From the NCBI GenBank assembly GCA_951812925.1, contig OX638370.1, positions 92,890,897-92,954,896 of the forward strand: 64,000 bases of DNA, read 5' to 3'. The position numbers and the translations under genes were made by a program. The DNA comes from Calliopum simillimum. Taxonomy: Eukaryota > Arthropoda > Insecta > Diptera > Lauxaniidae. Positions 33,729 through 45,360 of the stretch are shown piece by piece (within the stretch, counting starts at the first letter, position 1; every line of letters begins with the position of its first letter). The notes under the pieces are model-generated. The model saw only the letters and a program-made list of their open reading frames with translations. It ran no database searches and had not been told where the DNA came from.

Positions 33729-34285
33729 CAAGTCCAAGACCAAAACGAAGACCAAGACCAAGACCAAGACCAAGACCAAGACCAAGACCAAGACCAAGAC
33801 CAAGACCAAGACCAAGACCAGGACCAGGACCAAGACCAAGACCAAGACCAAGACCAATACCAATACCAAGACCAAAGACCAAAGACCAAAGACCAAAGAC
33901 CAAAGACCAAAGACCAAAGACCAAAGACCAAAGACCAAAGACCAAAGACCAAAGACCAAAGACCAAAGACCAAAGACCAAAGACCAAAGACCAAAGACCA
34001 AAGACCAAAGACCAAAGACCAAAGACCAAAGACCAAAGACCAAAGACCAAAGATCAAAGACCAAAGACCAAAGACCAAAGACCAAAGACCAAAGACCAAA
34101 GACCAAAGACCAAAGACCAAAGTCCAAAGACCAAAGACCAAAGACCAAAGACCAAAGACCAAAGACCAAAAACCAAAAACCAAAGACCAAAGACCAAAGA
34201 CCAAAGACCAAAGACCAAAGACCAAAGACCAAAGACCCAAGACCAAGACCAAGACCAAGACCGAAACCAAGACCAAGACAACAGA
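33729..34285. repeat. Hexamer/heptamer satellite (ACCAAG)n-(ACCAAAG)n-(ACCAAG)n
   Basis: A core of about 52 tandem heptamers ACCAAAG (about 33868-34235) is flanked by hexamers ACCAAG on both sides (about 33731-33866 and 34236-34278), with a few variants. The plus strand is almost free of T and the complementary strand is GG-rich (TCTTTGG). Because the unit has no stop codon, long open frames run through on both strands; these are artefacts of the repeat. Confidence 0.97.
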
Positions 34286-34439
34286 TCATAGCATGGCACG
34301 ACATTACTTCTAAAGCTGGAAATTATGACATTTAACCAACTGAAAAAAGTGTTGGAATCCTCCGTTATCTACTACTTGTTTGAATATTTGTTAGTTATGG
34401 AGTCGGAAATTAACAAACCGATTTTAATGAAACTTTCAT

Positions 34440-34665
34440 ACTGCGTTAGCATCGTCATAGGCTAGAAAAGTGGGCGGTGTCACGCCCTCTTAAAAATTAA
34501 TTAATTTTATCTCTGAAACTTTTTAACGAGCATGGATGAAATTTGGTATATAAAGACAACGGGAGCAAATTATGATCACTAGAAAAATTGATGATGATAC
34601 GCCCCATCGTGTCTCTGAAACTATTTATCGTACATGGATCAGATTTGGAAAAATTTGTGATGCCA
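34440..34665. repeat. Decayed dispersed repeat related to 1738-1915
   Basis: Two subunits share 'tctctgaaact.tttaac/tatcg..catggat.a.atttgg' and a 'ggtgtcacgccctctta' block. It is non-coding. The same vocabulary occurs at 1738-1915. Confidence 0.45.
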
Positions 34666-35240
34666 ATTGGAACTGTCAGTCTGCATTAAAACGAAAGTTT
34701 GCAGTTATGGAATCGGTTTTGTGGTATAAGTGCGAAACGTGCTCAAGACCCATTCTGAAATTCTGTTGGACTCGTACCACCAAAAACTCCTAAAATGCAA
34801 TCAGATGCAGATGATTACTCTCTGAAAACCACACAGCATAGTTTACCGTCAAATCCTAGAGTGAAATCGACAAGGTAGAAGAGGACATGTTAAACCGAAA
34901 GTCACTTTTAAAATGTCATTGCAAAAGAAAATCCAAAAACGCCGAAAACCGTGCTTAGGGATAAAAATCATCGTAAAGAATCGTATTAAATGGAGATATG
35001 CCCATATGCTTCCGCTAGAAGTTACATTCATACATTCGTTTTAAAAGCTCTTTGATGAATCAATACGATAACACCCAAAAATTATTCTGATTACACATAA
35101 ATACGTGTGTGTAAGGCTTAATTACCCGGTCGATCGATCATATCTTTGTTGAAAATTAAGAAACAAGTCATTTGGTATAGTTAATACCGCAACAAAACCA
35201 CATTCTAAAACCATGCAAATGTTGAAGCGATTTCCATTCA
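34666..35240. other. Anonymous AT-rich DNA
   Basis: Nothing recognised. Confidence 0.4.
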
Positions 35241-36900
35241 ATAAGGTAAGACTTTAACAACGTCTCTTTCGCTCTTTCTCTGTGGCAAAGATTTTATTAG
35301 CCACAAAAAGAGAACAACTCAAGTATCTATAAAATACACTAAGAGTATCTTACAACTAAAAAGTGGCTCTGTTTCAAAATTTTCTTTAAGTTGCGCTCTC
35401 TCAACAGGTAAGAACATTGATGGGGTATGATTTACTCAGCTCATCAGTTGTTGGCCAGTTGCGAGTCGCAAGTGTGGCAGTGTTGCGTTTGTCAGCGGTG
35501 TTTCGTGCATCTTTTAGAGCGTGCGCATAACTGAGAGATACAAAGATAGAGCGCGTGTCTTTAACTCGGTGTATACTTTTGTTTTGGCGATTTTGCTTTG
35601 CAAATTTGTTGGGTTGTATCTGTATCTGTAAGTTTATGTTAGTAGCGCTACTCTTATTCTTCTCTTGCGCTCTTTATCAGCAACAAGTTAGCGGCGGCGA
35701 CCAGTATGGCGCTGCTTTGCTTGGAACGTCTTTTGGCGATCGCAAGAAAATCAACAGTTGCCTTTGGAACGCGAGCACTTGCCTACGTTGGTAGCGCTTG
35801 AAATCGTTAAGATACAAATTGTGTGTAAAATTTAAATTTTTTTTTTTGTATCTTTTGAATACGCAGTGAACGTTTAAACAAATTTTAATTGTGTGCTCTT
35901 TTAAGTGGACTATCGAATGTTTTAAAAGCATTTATTGATTTGAAAATAAATAACAAATTTACAAAAGATACAAATACTATACAAGCGTATCTAAATTGTG
36001 TTGTCGAAAAAAAAAAGTTATTGCAAAAAGTAATTTTTCGCTATTTTTGCAGCAAAAATAAATCTTTTTTCGTAAGATTTTCCGCGTTTAGATTTTTCAT
36101 TTTTGTTGCAATTTTGCTTGCCATCATCAGCGTCGTAGTCGAGTTGTTGGCTCGTTCGCTCAGGAGCTTGATTTTTGCTTCATCGTTTGTGGTTGCGTTC
36201 GTCTCGTGGCATTCTACAAATGCAATTGTGCATTTCATTGCAATTACAACAACTACAGCAACAACAACTTGTTACCAACTTTAGTACATTTTCATGTGTT
36301 GTTGCTATTTTTTTTTCCTGCTCTTCGTTTTTCCTTTTAACTCTTTTTATTATTAGTTTACATACATATATGTATATCTTCATATATATATACATTTTTG
36401 TATGATATTTTTCGTGCTGCTATTTATATGTATCTTCTTCGTTTTGCAGCCAGCTAATAGATACCAGTTTTGTTGTTGTGTTTTCTTCAAACGTGTATCT
36501 GTAAAGTCGTAACTCGCGTAAGTTTGTTCCTATTTTAAACGCCGCTAGCGCTGTGTGGCTGCATTACGAGTAAAAACACAAAAACGGCAAAAAAACCGAT
36601 TACAAAAAATTGTGAAAAAATCGAATTTAATAACTTAAAAAGTGTAAAGTATTTGAAAAATTTAAGTGCTCAAGTGTAATAAAAATCAAAAGTTAAAAAT
36701 ACTTTACATTCGAATACTTGCAATACAGAAAAATTAAAGGTTTAACTGGTGCTTTTGAAAGATTTACAATCATAATAAAAAAAAATTCATTTGAATTTTG
36801 CACTAACTACAGATCTAGAGCTATTCTACAAAAATATACATAAAAATTGGATAAAGTTTAAGGATTACTGCAGCTGCTGGACGATTAACTGTGGGTAAGG
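35241..36900 (+). other. Candidate host 5' exon region with three splice-donor-like sites
   Basis: Three donor-like sites lie close together on the plus strand: AAG|GTAAGA (GT at 35246), CAG|GTAAGA (GT at 35408) and GTGG|GTAAGG (GT at 36895). The sequence between is less AT-rich than its surroundings and has pyrimidine-rich and CAA-type patches typical of fly untranslated exons. No conserved coding region is visible; short open frames here lack recognisable motifs. One or more non-coding first exons of a host gene with large introns is a reasonable but unproven reading. Confidence 0.25.
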
Positions 36901-37354
36901 TTAAGAATAAACAATATATTAATAGCCTGTTTGCAACGGATATTTATGAAGTGATTTACGGCCGTTTCCAGATTTATCTGACATTTAATACATAATGAAT
37001 GAAATGAGTTATCACTTTATATATTTCCGTTGGAAACAGGCTATAAGGGAGCTTTTCATTCAATGGCATATGATTTATTGTGAACATTTTATTGACTTAA
37101 GTACGCAGAAATTACTGCCAATTTACATATGTTTGGTTTGGTGTAAGAAAATCATAGCAAGATCATGCTGATATTGTGAGAAAAATAAAATGTAATATTG
37201 AGCCCTAGCCACCAAAAAGGATTAACCGACACGATTTTAGATTTTCGTTTTTGGTGGAAATCAATAATTCACTTTCTTACGCGTCTTTACCTTAAATTTA
37301 ATAACTGTGAAAAGTACCGTTAGAGAGTTACAGCAATAGCCGTTTTCAATTTTG
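36901..37354. other. Anonymous AT-rich DNA
   Basis: A 'ggctat/atagcc' type inverted segment around 36924-37043 ('aatagcctgtttgcaacgga' against 'ttccgttggaaacaggctat') suggests a small inverted-repeat element. Nothing else was seen. Confidence 0.35.
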
Positions 37355-37356
37355 TA

Positions 37357-37678
37357 CACCGAGAAAACAATGCGATTATATACACCAAAATTTGGTAATA
37401 ATTAACAAAGGATATATTTAATATAGGCGAATCGAATATTTGATATTACTTAATGAACAGCACAATTGAGCAATGCTATTGGTACAACCGTATATTCGTT
37501 AATAATTACCAAATATATTTTTGAATCTAAAGACCTTTATTATTATTAATTTTTTTTTATTAATAAGGAACTAACATGGCAATTTGCTAGAATCACGGCG
37601 GCATCATAAAGTAAAATATTTGCTATAAATTAAAAAAAAATCTTTTCTGATATTTAATGCACTCGCCAAACTAACAAA

Positions 37679-37710
<32 letters not shown>

Positions 37711-38060
37711 GCTCTTGTCTGTGTGGGGATTGAACTCATTTCTCCAGGGAATTGAATTGAATTCTTTAAAACTCTGGACGCAATGACCGTATGTAAATTA
37801 CTGAATCTTAAAGCTTAACAATCAGAAAGATACTATATGAGAAGATGTTCTTTATATATAAATTGAAATCTAAAAAAGTTCTTTCAAATCAAAAAGTCAA
37901 TCAAAGTAAACATGATAAAATAAAATAGTTAATTAAAAGAAAAAAATTTCTTGTCTGGGGTTCGAATATACTCCCTCAGGTTATCAGTCAAACGTCTTAT
38001 ACATTCGGTTTACTCTGTCTACATTTGTATTGATTGTTATTTTAAATTTTTTTCACGAGA
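37357..38060. mobile_element. TIR element CACYGAGAAAA family, copy 1 (3' truncated)
   Basis: Begins CACCGAGAAAACAATG after a TA and is colinear with 59898 to about 60735: 'ggcgaatcgaatatttgata', 'gttaataattaccaaatata', 'atcacggcg.catcataaa', a 27-A run (37684-37710), and two tRNA-like blocks. The right terminal inverted repeat is missing. No protein is encoded. Confidence 0.7.
37949..38025 (-). other. tRNA-Met-like block, copy 1
   Basis: Counterpart of the block at 60633-60710. On the minus strand it keeps 'TTCGAACCCCAGACAAG', followed by a T-run. It is more degraded: the CTCATA anticodon-like motif of the other copy is not intact here. Confidence 0.35.
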
Positions 38061-38089
38061 CCTATCAGAGTGTATATACACTCAAAATG

Positions 38090-38515
38090 TGCCCCGCTTA
38101 TAGAGGAGCCATGTCTAGCTAGTTCATCAGCCTTTTCGTTATTTCCAATGTTTCTGTGACCTGGAATGTAAACGAGAGTAAATTCAGATTGACACCCTAG
38201 TTCCATTAAATATTTTCTGCATTCCTCAACTAGTTTTGAACATAGTTCTTTATTTTATTATTATAATCATTTAAATGCTCTGGATTGTGTACTGCGACCT
38301 AAAAGATCCTCTTTCCCTATCAGAACAGACTATATATAAATCATGGCACTGCCTTGGGATTAATATTACGATCTAAAATCTCGGCACCTACTTACTTAAT
38401 TCTGCGTCTCACCCCAGCGTTGAAAGTACATATTATATGCTCCGCTGTTTCCAATTCTTCTTGGCAGAGTCTACAGGAATCTTCGCCTACCAGACCCATG
38501 ATAATTGAGTTTACA
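38090..38515 (-). pseudogene. LINE relic: zinc-knuckle tail and a second RNase H fragment
   Basis: The minus strand from 38515 reads IMGLVGEDSCRLCQEELETA, then EHIICTF and RRRIK, a C-terminal Cys/His motif seen downstream of RNase H in R1/LOA/I-type LINEs. Further on, 38240-38090 reads ECRKYLMELGCQSEFTLVYI and PGHRNIGNNEKADELARHGS, an RNase H fragment of a second LINE copy. Frames are interrupted. The first part continues the reading frame of 40542-40860. Confidence 0.75.
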
Positions 38516-38710
38516 CACGGAGAAAAAAAATAGTACTCGCTACTTTATTTCTCATAAATTTTAGCAGAATTTCAAGTCAGAATAGTGACAACTTCACACC
38601 GAAGTAAGATTCACTTTACTGTTTTAGTCAATTCGGAATGTATGTTTCCTAGTAATTTTTATGAAAAAATTTACGTGATATTTACCTTACTGTATAGTTC
38701 AAACAACAAA

Positions 38711-39662
38711 AAAACTAGTAAGGGTGTAAAATTTGGCCTGGCCAAACATTAAATGCCCTACACTGCAGTATTTTTCAAATTTTGCTCATATGGGAGTTGC
38801 TACGCCCTCTTGTCCGAGGTCACCCAGTTTTTGTTCAGCGCTTGCATTTATAGTTTTTAGTGTCTGAGTGAAAAACTTTTTCAGTAAAGCGTTTTGAAGC
38901 TTTTGCTTATATAGGAGGTGCCACGCCCTCTTGACCGAGTTCGTCTAGTTTTAGCTTAGAGCGTGCATTAATAGTATTTAGTATTTGAGTGAAGCTTGGT
39001 TCGATTATCTCAAGAAACTGTTTCAGTATAGCATTTTGAAACTTTTGCTTATGTGGGAGGTACCACGCCCCCTTGTCCGATTTCACCCAATTTTTGTTGA
39101 GAGCTTTCATTTATGATTCTTAGTGTCTGAGTCAAATTTGATTCGAATATCTCAAAAAACGCTTTCAGTATAGCGTTTTTAAGCATTTGCTTATATGGGA
39201 GGTGCCACGCCCTCTTGTCCGAATTCGCTTAGTTTTTCCTCAGAGCTTGCACTTACAATTTTTTAATATTAATGCGTATTTTGGTTGCATTGTCGTGAAA
39301 AAACTCCTAAAATTGCATTTTGAATATATTTTTTGTATGGGCGGTAGGCGTGTCCGTTGACCGATTTCGCTCATTTTCAATCCCCCGAGCTAACTTTGGT
39401 GACGAAGGCAGTGTACCAAGTTTCATTGAATTATCTTACTCAGTTTTCCCAAAAAGTGTATTTCAACACACAGCCAGCCACCCAGCCAGCCACCCAGCCA
39501 GCCAGCCAGCCACCCAGCCAGCCAGACAGACGGACATGGCTATATCGACTCAGGAGGTGACGCTGATCAAGAATATATACACTTTTCTATATCTGCCACG
39601 CCTCCTTCTCTGCGTTACAAACGGAAGGACAAAGTGAATATACCCTGGGTGTAGGGTATAAA
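38711..39662 (+). repeat. Dispersed 'gggtataaaa' repeat, copy B (full length)
   Basis: Starts 'aaaactagtaagggtgtaa' and holds four or five degenerate subunits with 'ggtgccacgccctcttg'. A CAGCCAGCCACC-type microsatellite (39471-39525) follows, then the conserved 3' module. It ends in a hairpin with an 8-bp perfect stem TATACCCT/AGGGTATA and a 6-nt loop (39639-39660). Helitron-like elements can end in a hairpin, but the expected CTRR end is not evident, so the class is left open. Confidence 0.85.
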
Positions 39663-39757
39663 AAAATAAAAAATTAGCTGACCGGCGCCGGGGTACGAAC
39701 CCTGGCCCTTCCGTATGATAGTCAGATACATATCCTTTGCGCTGCTTACGCATGTGA
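39660..39757 (-). other. tRNA-like block with T-run terminator
   Basis: On the minus strand a box-A-like 'AAGCAGCGCAAAGGATA' is followed by 'CCAGGGTTCGTACCCCGG', a good box B/T-arm. It then reaches 'CTAATTTTTTATTTTTTT', a Pol III-type terminator. It does not fold into a complete tRNA by eye. Probably a tRNA-derived SINE relic. Confidence 0.4.
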
Positions 39758-39838
39758 TGTAGAAGCAAAAAAATTTGTATACAAAGAAAATGTCTGCCCA
39801 AAAATAGAAATTGTTACTAAAATTATAAAAGTCAAAAT

Positions 39839-40201
39839 AAGGGGATACCTTTAATCTCGTAAACTCGTAAACCATGAAAAACTCGAAAGTTTACGAGCGT
39901 TATTTCAGGAACACACACTTTTCTAAAAACGTGTAAGCAACGTATCAGCTGTCATATAATTTGAAAAATATTCAATTCAAATTCAATTTTCAAAACAAAA
40001 AATGTTTTTTCTATACATTTATTTGACAACAATCGCTCTCGTACTTTTTCGAGGCTATTTACGCATCGAATTTGCCTCGTAAGTTTTCGAGGCCTGGTAA
40101 ACTTTTTGTCAGACAAATTTTTAAATTTTGTTTACGAGGCTCGAAAGTTTTCGAGGTTTACGTGCTTTTCGAGAGTTTTTCGAGTTTAAAGGAATCCCCT
40201 T
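39839..40201. mobile_element. 363-bp MITE with AAGGGGAT ends
   Basis: Inverted ends AAGGGGATACCTTTAA and AAGGGGATTCCTTTAA (one mismatch) are flanked by AAT on both sides. The interior is rich in 'tttacgag' and 'ctcgaaa' repeats in both orientations. It lies inside the 38516-40541 element. Confidence 0.65.
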
Positions 40202-40465
40202 AATGATTTTATATTTTTATGATATTTACCTTACTCGAGTAAGGTGACAATTATGACACTTATTTTTGTGCGTGAAAAAAATAAAGTTATTTTGACTAGA
40301 ATTATAAATTGAAAATGGTCATCAATTTTTTTTTTGAAAGTATAAATTACTTTACATAAAGTCAAATGTAGGAAATTTGTAGTAAATATTCCTTTATTAT
40401 TTAACTACATTTTATTTGTAAATATGACGTTAGGGACCCATCAAATAGTTCTTACGTAAGGTAAA

Positions 40466-40860
40466 TTATATTTGAAATTTAGTGTTTAATTTTTCGACTA
40501 GCCGAGTGGAGTTAAAATTATGATGCGTATTTTTCTCCGTGCAGTGACCTGTCATTATTTCACTGTATGTTTTTATATCTTTTCTGTTGAAATTTAAAAC
40601 AGCTTCCACCTTAACATTATATATTAACCTTTTCGCTTGCCGTGTGCTTTCTTGGGCTCTCCAGTGGTTAGTCAGGCTGTTTTTTTCCCATTCCCGAATT
40701 AAGTTATTTTTAAAGCTGTTGTTCACTCCGCTCATGGGTTCTGGGTATTGAGTGCGCCTCTCTTGGCCAAGCAATCTGCCCTTGTATTGCCTTCATGCCC
40801 TGGAATCCAGATAAGAGTAATATCATTCCTCCTAGATAAGGCCTGAACAAGAAGTAACGA
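40466..40860 (-). pseudogene. LINE RNase H relic (5' part of the split LINE)
   Basis: Read on the minus strand, DITLIWIPGHEGNTRADCLA followed by KRGA is an RNase H core with the usual GH and AD motifs. One frameshift later the sequence runs on through SLTNHWRAQESTRQAKRLIY to YSEIMTGHC at 40545. The LINE frame breaks there because of the 2.0-kb insertion; below 40542 the open frame is insertion sequence. Only RNase H and linker remain; reverse transcriptase is missing. RNase H presence points to an R1/LOA/I-type LINE. Confidence 0.75.
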
Positions 40861-43729
40861 AAAGTAGTAAGTAAATAATAGAAGAAATTGAATTATTCTT
40901 CACCCAAAAAACCTTGCGCCATTTGTTCTGAGCTTTTTAAGCTCTACAACGCTAGATGGCGCTTATAACTTTAATGAGATCATTGCGAATGGTATATAAT
41001 ATGTTTTGAAACAAAAAGCGATGAAAATCAGATTTCGGCGCATTGGTACTTACACTCTTCAATGTATGCGAGTTCATTATGCATAGTTGTCGGTGGTGGG
41101 TTTTCTGAGAATCTTTTCCGTCATAAGACGCACCTCCTAATTTAATGAAAATTTTGGTTTTTTTTTCCATTCTTAAAAAGTGGTTACGGCATATTTTAAA
41201 TTCGGTATTTTCGAGAATTTTATTTTGAATCTGGGTAAGGAACACATTCCTCTATGACTTAAGCTGAGAGTAGGACAAGGTGGCAAAATTAATGTGATAA
41301 AATGAATGTGCTATAATTTTTGCAAATGGTGCCAAATATCAGTATGCTTTGATTTTTATGTTGTACACAAAAAGAAAATCAATTGATAGCAAGCCAATTA
41401 ATTTGGAGCTAGATGTTTTGCGAGCAACTGTTCAAAATGTCGTCAAACGGAAGAAAATGTGCATCAACTCAGGAGGTGGCCTTTTGATGTCATTTATTAA
41501 ACTTAATGTAATTAATTTTAAACTTTTAAATAAAATTTACGTGAAAACAGAGAACATTTTTTTCATTTCTACAAAACGGAAACTAATTCATATTATGACA
41601 TTATTTTTGCCTTTTTTTTTATAAACATTTGTTATTATGTTAACTAAGATGTAATGTTCGTAATTTAGCTCTAAATATTAATTAGTAAAGAAATTGCAAT
41701 TCAAAAGCTTTAGTCACACAATCGGTAGACACTGTTACTGCGGAGTATAACATTTTGCTATATACTCGTATACTATGTACATGATAATAATTTTTATCAC
41801 TTAAAAAAAATACAGAAAAAATAATAAAAAATAACAGCTAAAACTAATTGTCAACAGAGATCGAGGCATGGATAAAAAAAAAAAATGTATCTTATCAGTG
41901 AAAACAACATGATCACAATGGAAACAAAAATCCCTTAAAAATATTTCAGGAATTCCGCAGAACGAATGGATTTAGAGTAGAAACGTAACAAGCAAAAATA
42001 TTCCGCAAAAAAAATTTTTATTTTGAAAACAAAAACTTATTAAAAGTCTTTTGTATGATAAATACTTGACAATAACTACATAGACAAACACTTTTAGTAT
42101 GATGCTATAAAATATTTATTTTAAATTGAAACAAAACATTAAGCAAATGAATAAATATCGCAAAAATTCATAACACTTTGTAGAATTTGCAACTGCTGTT
42201 TTGTAAATGCACGCGCCAATTTACCAAAAGTTGGCTGTCATCGCGTCCGATGTGTCTGTCTGTTTGTCACTAAATGTACTACGTAGCTACAGGCTTAACA
42301 TACTGACAGATATACATATAAATTTGAAAAAAAAGCAAACAAATTTGCTTTTGCTATTGTTTAAATTTAATTCAGCAGATACTTTTTTAAACATTTGCAC
42401 AGTAAATTCCAAGTTGAACTTTTGTGACAGTTGCGAAATGCTCTTTTTTTTCTTCTTTTTTTGTCATTACGAATCTGCATAAGAAATTAAAAATAAATTA
42501 AAAGTTTTCAGCTGCTGTTCAAAGAGAAAAATAAATATTTATTTGAGAGTGAAATCATTACATTTTACTTTAAGCTTACATGGACTGAAAACTTTCCGGA
42601 ATGGAAAACTAAACGGCGCCTTATGCGAAAAAACTTTCTTATCACTGCCAAGTTTTGTGTACATAAATAAGTCTCCAAGTTATTCGCTTTTGTTTTGCTA
42701 TTTAAATATTGTTTGTTTGTTTTTGTTGTTGTTTCGAAATGAAAATCAAAATTCCCAGCCAACCATAAGAGTCAAAAAAGACTCTTTTCCGATCTTTTTT
42801 TAAGTTCGCAAAAGGTTCATAAATATCACAGGAATGATTCATCATTTAGAACTCTTAATAAAGATCAAGAAAGAGTCTTTTTGATTCAAAATTCAAATAA
42901 GTGTGTGTCATTTTAGCCACAGGACTGTGAGCGCTTTAAAGTCCTTCAAAAAATAGAGTCATTAAAAATATTTATTTTGAACTTACTTAGGAGAGCCACT
43001 AAATAATTGTAGCTAGCGTAGCATGTCTCAAAACCAGAGTGTGTTACCAACTAACAATTTGGCAATTTTTCACAACAGACGGCGCTAGTGAGCCTTATGA
43101 TTTATGCATAATCACGATCCTGCTCAGAGAGTTTACTCGTGACCTATAGCACAATTGCTTAAGCACCGCGTTCTCTTTCATTAGAAAACCGGAGTCACGG
43201 GTTCGAGTACGGTTTCTGGCAAGATTTAACTAAAACTGATCTGATGAGGCTATATACATGTTTATATATGAAAATATATAAATATGTATGTGGAAGTAGC
43301 CGAAACATATGTAATCAATTTCCATGTTAACACTTGCTTTCGTCTGTTGTTGAAAAATTGCAAAAATGACTGTTTAATTAGTTCAATATAAAATTATCAT
43401 ACTTTAATTTAGAAAAAGCGCGTTGGTACTTTCATTAGTGCTATACAAGCAGTAAAAAACAGTCAATAAACTAACTTCATGTGTTATTTTAGTTAATCAT
43501 GATGGAAAATGGTTTGTTAGGTTCATTCAAAAATAATTTTGAACAGAAAGATGTTCAAAAACTAATTGGTTGTCTACATTTTATGAAAAAATATTTTATT
43601 ATTAACAGCACGAAATGATGAAAAACAGGCGATTAAATTCCAAAAAAAAAAAAAATATTTTTTCGATCCTTCTTAAAATTCAATAAACTTCAATTGCTCC
43701 GTTTATTAAATTTTTTTTTTAAATTTTCA
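40861..43729. other. Anonymous AT-rich DNA
   Basis: No gene or element I can support. A tRNA-like box-B motif 'acgggttcgagtacgg' lies at 43198-43213 without a convincing partner. A short palindrome 'aagagtcaaaaaagactctt' sits at about 42768-42787. Open frames here show no family motif. Confidence 0.4.
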
Positions 43730-44445
43730 TATCGATACGTTAGAGCGCTATAGTCCTATCTCCATTTTTTCAATTGTTGGGAAATGCAAAAAGAAGAATT
43801 CAAACAGTGGTTATTTAGAATTGGCTGCAATTTTCATATAACGACACATGCAATAATTTTATCTATAATATATTTCAACATAATTTAATGGTTTTAACCA
43901 ATTTTATTAATTTCTAACGAAATCCCAGTCAATTTATAGTACGTCATTACTTTTGTCCTTATATAGAATTGTACTACTATTAAAATAAAAGACACATTTA
44001 ATAAATTTTATGAAATTTTTTGCACTAAAATGTAGTCAAAAGTCATGAAGCGCGTATAAAAAACGAAAAAAAAAACGAATTTTTTTTTAATTTTTGGTTC
44101 CGACATACAAGGGTCTCTTCTTGGGTGTAACCAAATTTGTTCACTAAAATGTCGTAAAAAGTCATATAACGCGAAGAAAACATGAAAATATAAAAAAACG
44201 AAAAAAATTTCTTAAAAATGTGGCTTATTTGATTATTCAGTGGAAATAGGACGTAGCGCTTTAAAAAAAAATTACAGTTTGGAGATAGAATTTTTCTTAA
44301 TTTTCAAATATTTTGTTGTTTTTGTAGTATTTTGACATCACACAGTTTTCCACACGGTAAAGAAGCCCACAATGATACCATAAGTGCAAAAATCTCAAAA
44401 TCACAAAAAGTGGAGATAGGACTATAGCGCTCTAAGGTATCGATA
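43730..44445. mobile_element. 716-bp MITE with TATCGATAC ends
   Basis: Inverted ends TATCGATACGTTAGAGCGCT (left) continue into 'atagtcctatctcca', with one mismatch over 34 bp. The interior has two copies of an 'aaagtcat.aa.gcg..aaaac' motif also seen at 30570-30790, plus a partial internal copy of the end near 44240-44295. Non-coding. Confidence 0.75.
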
Positions 44446-44812
44446 TATAGAACCTATTAATTTACAAAAATAAAAAAAAATAAAAAAAAGAAATGTAGAG
44501 ATATTCGGACTTGGATTATTTCCCTGCAGCCAAATGGACTAGTTCATTAACTAGTCCTCTACGAACCAGTACTAGTCCGACTTCAATTCCTTTTGCATAC
44601 AAGCCACTGTTCTTTTTTGTGTGTTGATGTTCTACGAAATTTCAATTGTCGCCTCCTGCGTTACGTTTACACCAGTCCGGGGCTAGTTGTGGTGCAAAGT
44701 AGTCCTTTAACAACTAGTCTTTAACCAGTGGTTTCGTGTGTAGTCAACCTAAGTGTGTATGTATAGTAATATTTTTTTTTTTTTGATTTGAGTTTATATT
44801 TTCTTTAAATAA
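44446..44812. other. AT-rich DNA with clustered ACTAGT motifs
   Basis: 'actagt' type motifs cluster at about 44535-44735, and similar ones lie at 45580-45625 beyond the next MITE. This might be the subterminal part of a larger element split by that MITE. Not proven. Confidence 0.3.
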
Positions 44813-45360
44813 AGAGTAACCGCAAAAAACAGCAGTTCTTCGCCTGTTTTTGCTTCTGAAAGCATTGAAAAAAAAAAATCCTAAAAATATGTATGAGGTA
44901 TCAAATTAATCGTCGGGAAAAATCTTTTTTTTGGAAATATTGAAAACCTACCCTTAATTGAGGGTTGAAGTGACCCTAAAAACTTATTTTCCAAAAAGAA
45001 CAAAAAGCTTTACCCTTTGGGTCATACATTATTCCACTGCATATTTTAGTCTGCATTTAACAACTCGGGGGTTTTCAGTGTCGCTGATTACTATTATGAG
45101 GTCAGATTTTCATATTTTTTAAATCCAAGATTTCTTATCCAATATGGCTTATCCAAGATGGCTTATTCAATATGAATATATGTTTTTAGGGTGACTTCAA
45201 CCCTCAATTAAGGGTAGGTTTTCAATATTTCCATAAAAGGAAAATCGAAGCCTTTCTGGATTTTTCACGATGATTAATTTGATACCTCATACATATTTTT
45301 AGGATTTTTTTTTATATGCTTGTGAAATGTGCAAAAACAGGCGATTTTTGCGGTTATTCT
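44813..45360. mobile_element. 548-bp MITE with 170-bp inverted arms
   Basis: The ends start AGAGTAACCGCAAAAA and, inverted, AGAATAACCGCAAAAA. The arms (44813-45000 and 45188-45360) share 'atatgtatgaggtatcaaat', 'gaaaacctacccttaattga' and 'gggttgaagt' in order, with small indels. Unique centre of about 190 bp. Non-coding. Confidence 0.8.

Larger units (their letters stand above)
38516..40541. mobile_element. 2.0-kb element with CACGGAGAAAA ends inserted in a LINE relic
   Basis: Inverted ends CACGGAGAAAAA bound 2026 bp. CA lies directly outside on both sides (38514-38515 and 40542-40543). Removing the element and one CA joins the LINE codons into ...MTGHCKLN, a typical post-RNase H motif, so this is a real insertion with a 2-bp duplication. 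It contains a dispersed repeat (38711-39662), a tRNA-like block and a 363-bp MITE, but no transposase. Confidence 0.7.

Noticed and set aside
33654..34304. Long open frames on both strands over the satellite (up to 216 aa)
   Set aside because: They are read through a stop-free hexamer/heptamer repeat in several frames at once and carry no protein motif.
39470..39530. CAGCCAGCC run as a CRISPR-like or coding repeat
   Set aside because: It is a microsatellite inside a dispersed repeat, repeated in the other copies; there are no spacers.
40952..41245. 97-aa frame with a GGASYDGK motif as a Tc1-type fragment
   Set aside because: Only one weak motif; surrounding residues do not fit a transposase core.
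43157..43215. tRNA gene at a GGGTTCGAG motif
   Set aside because: Box A and cloverleaf pairing are not convincing.
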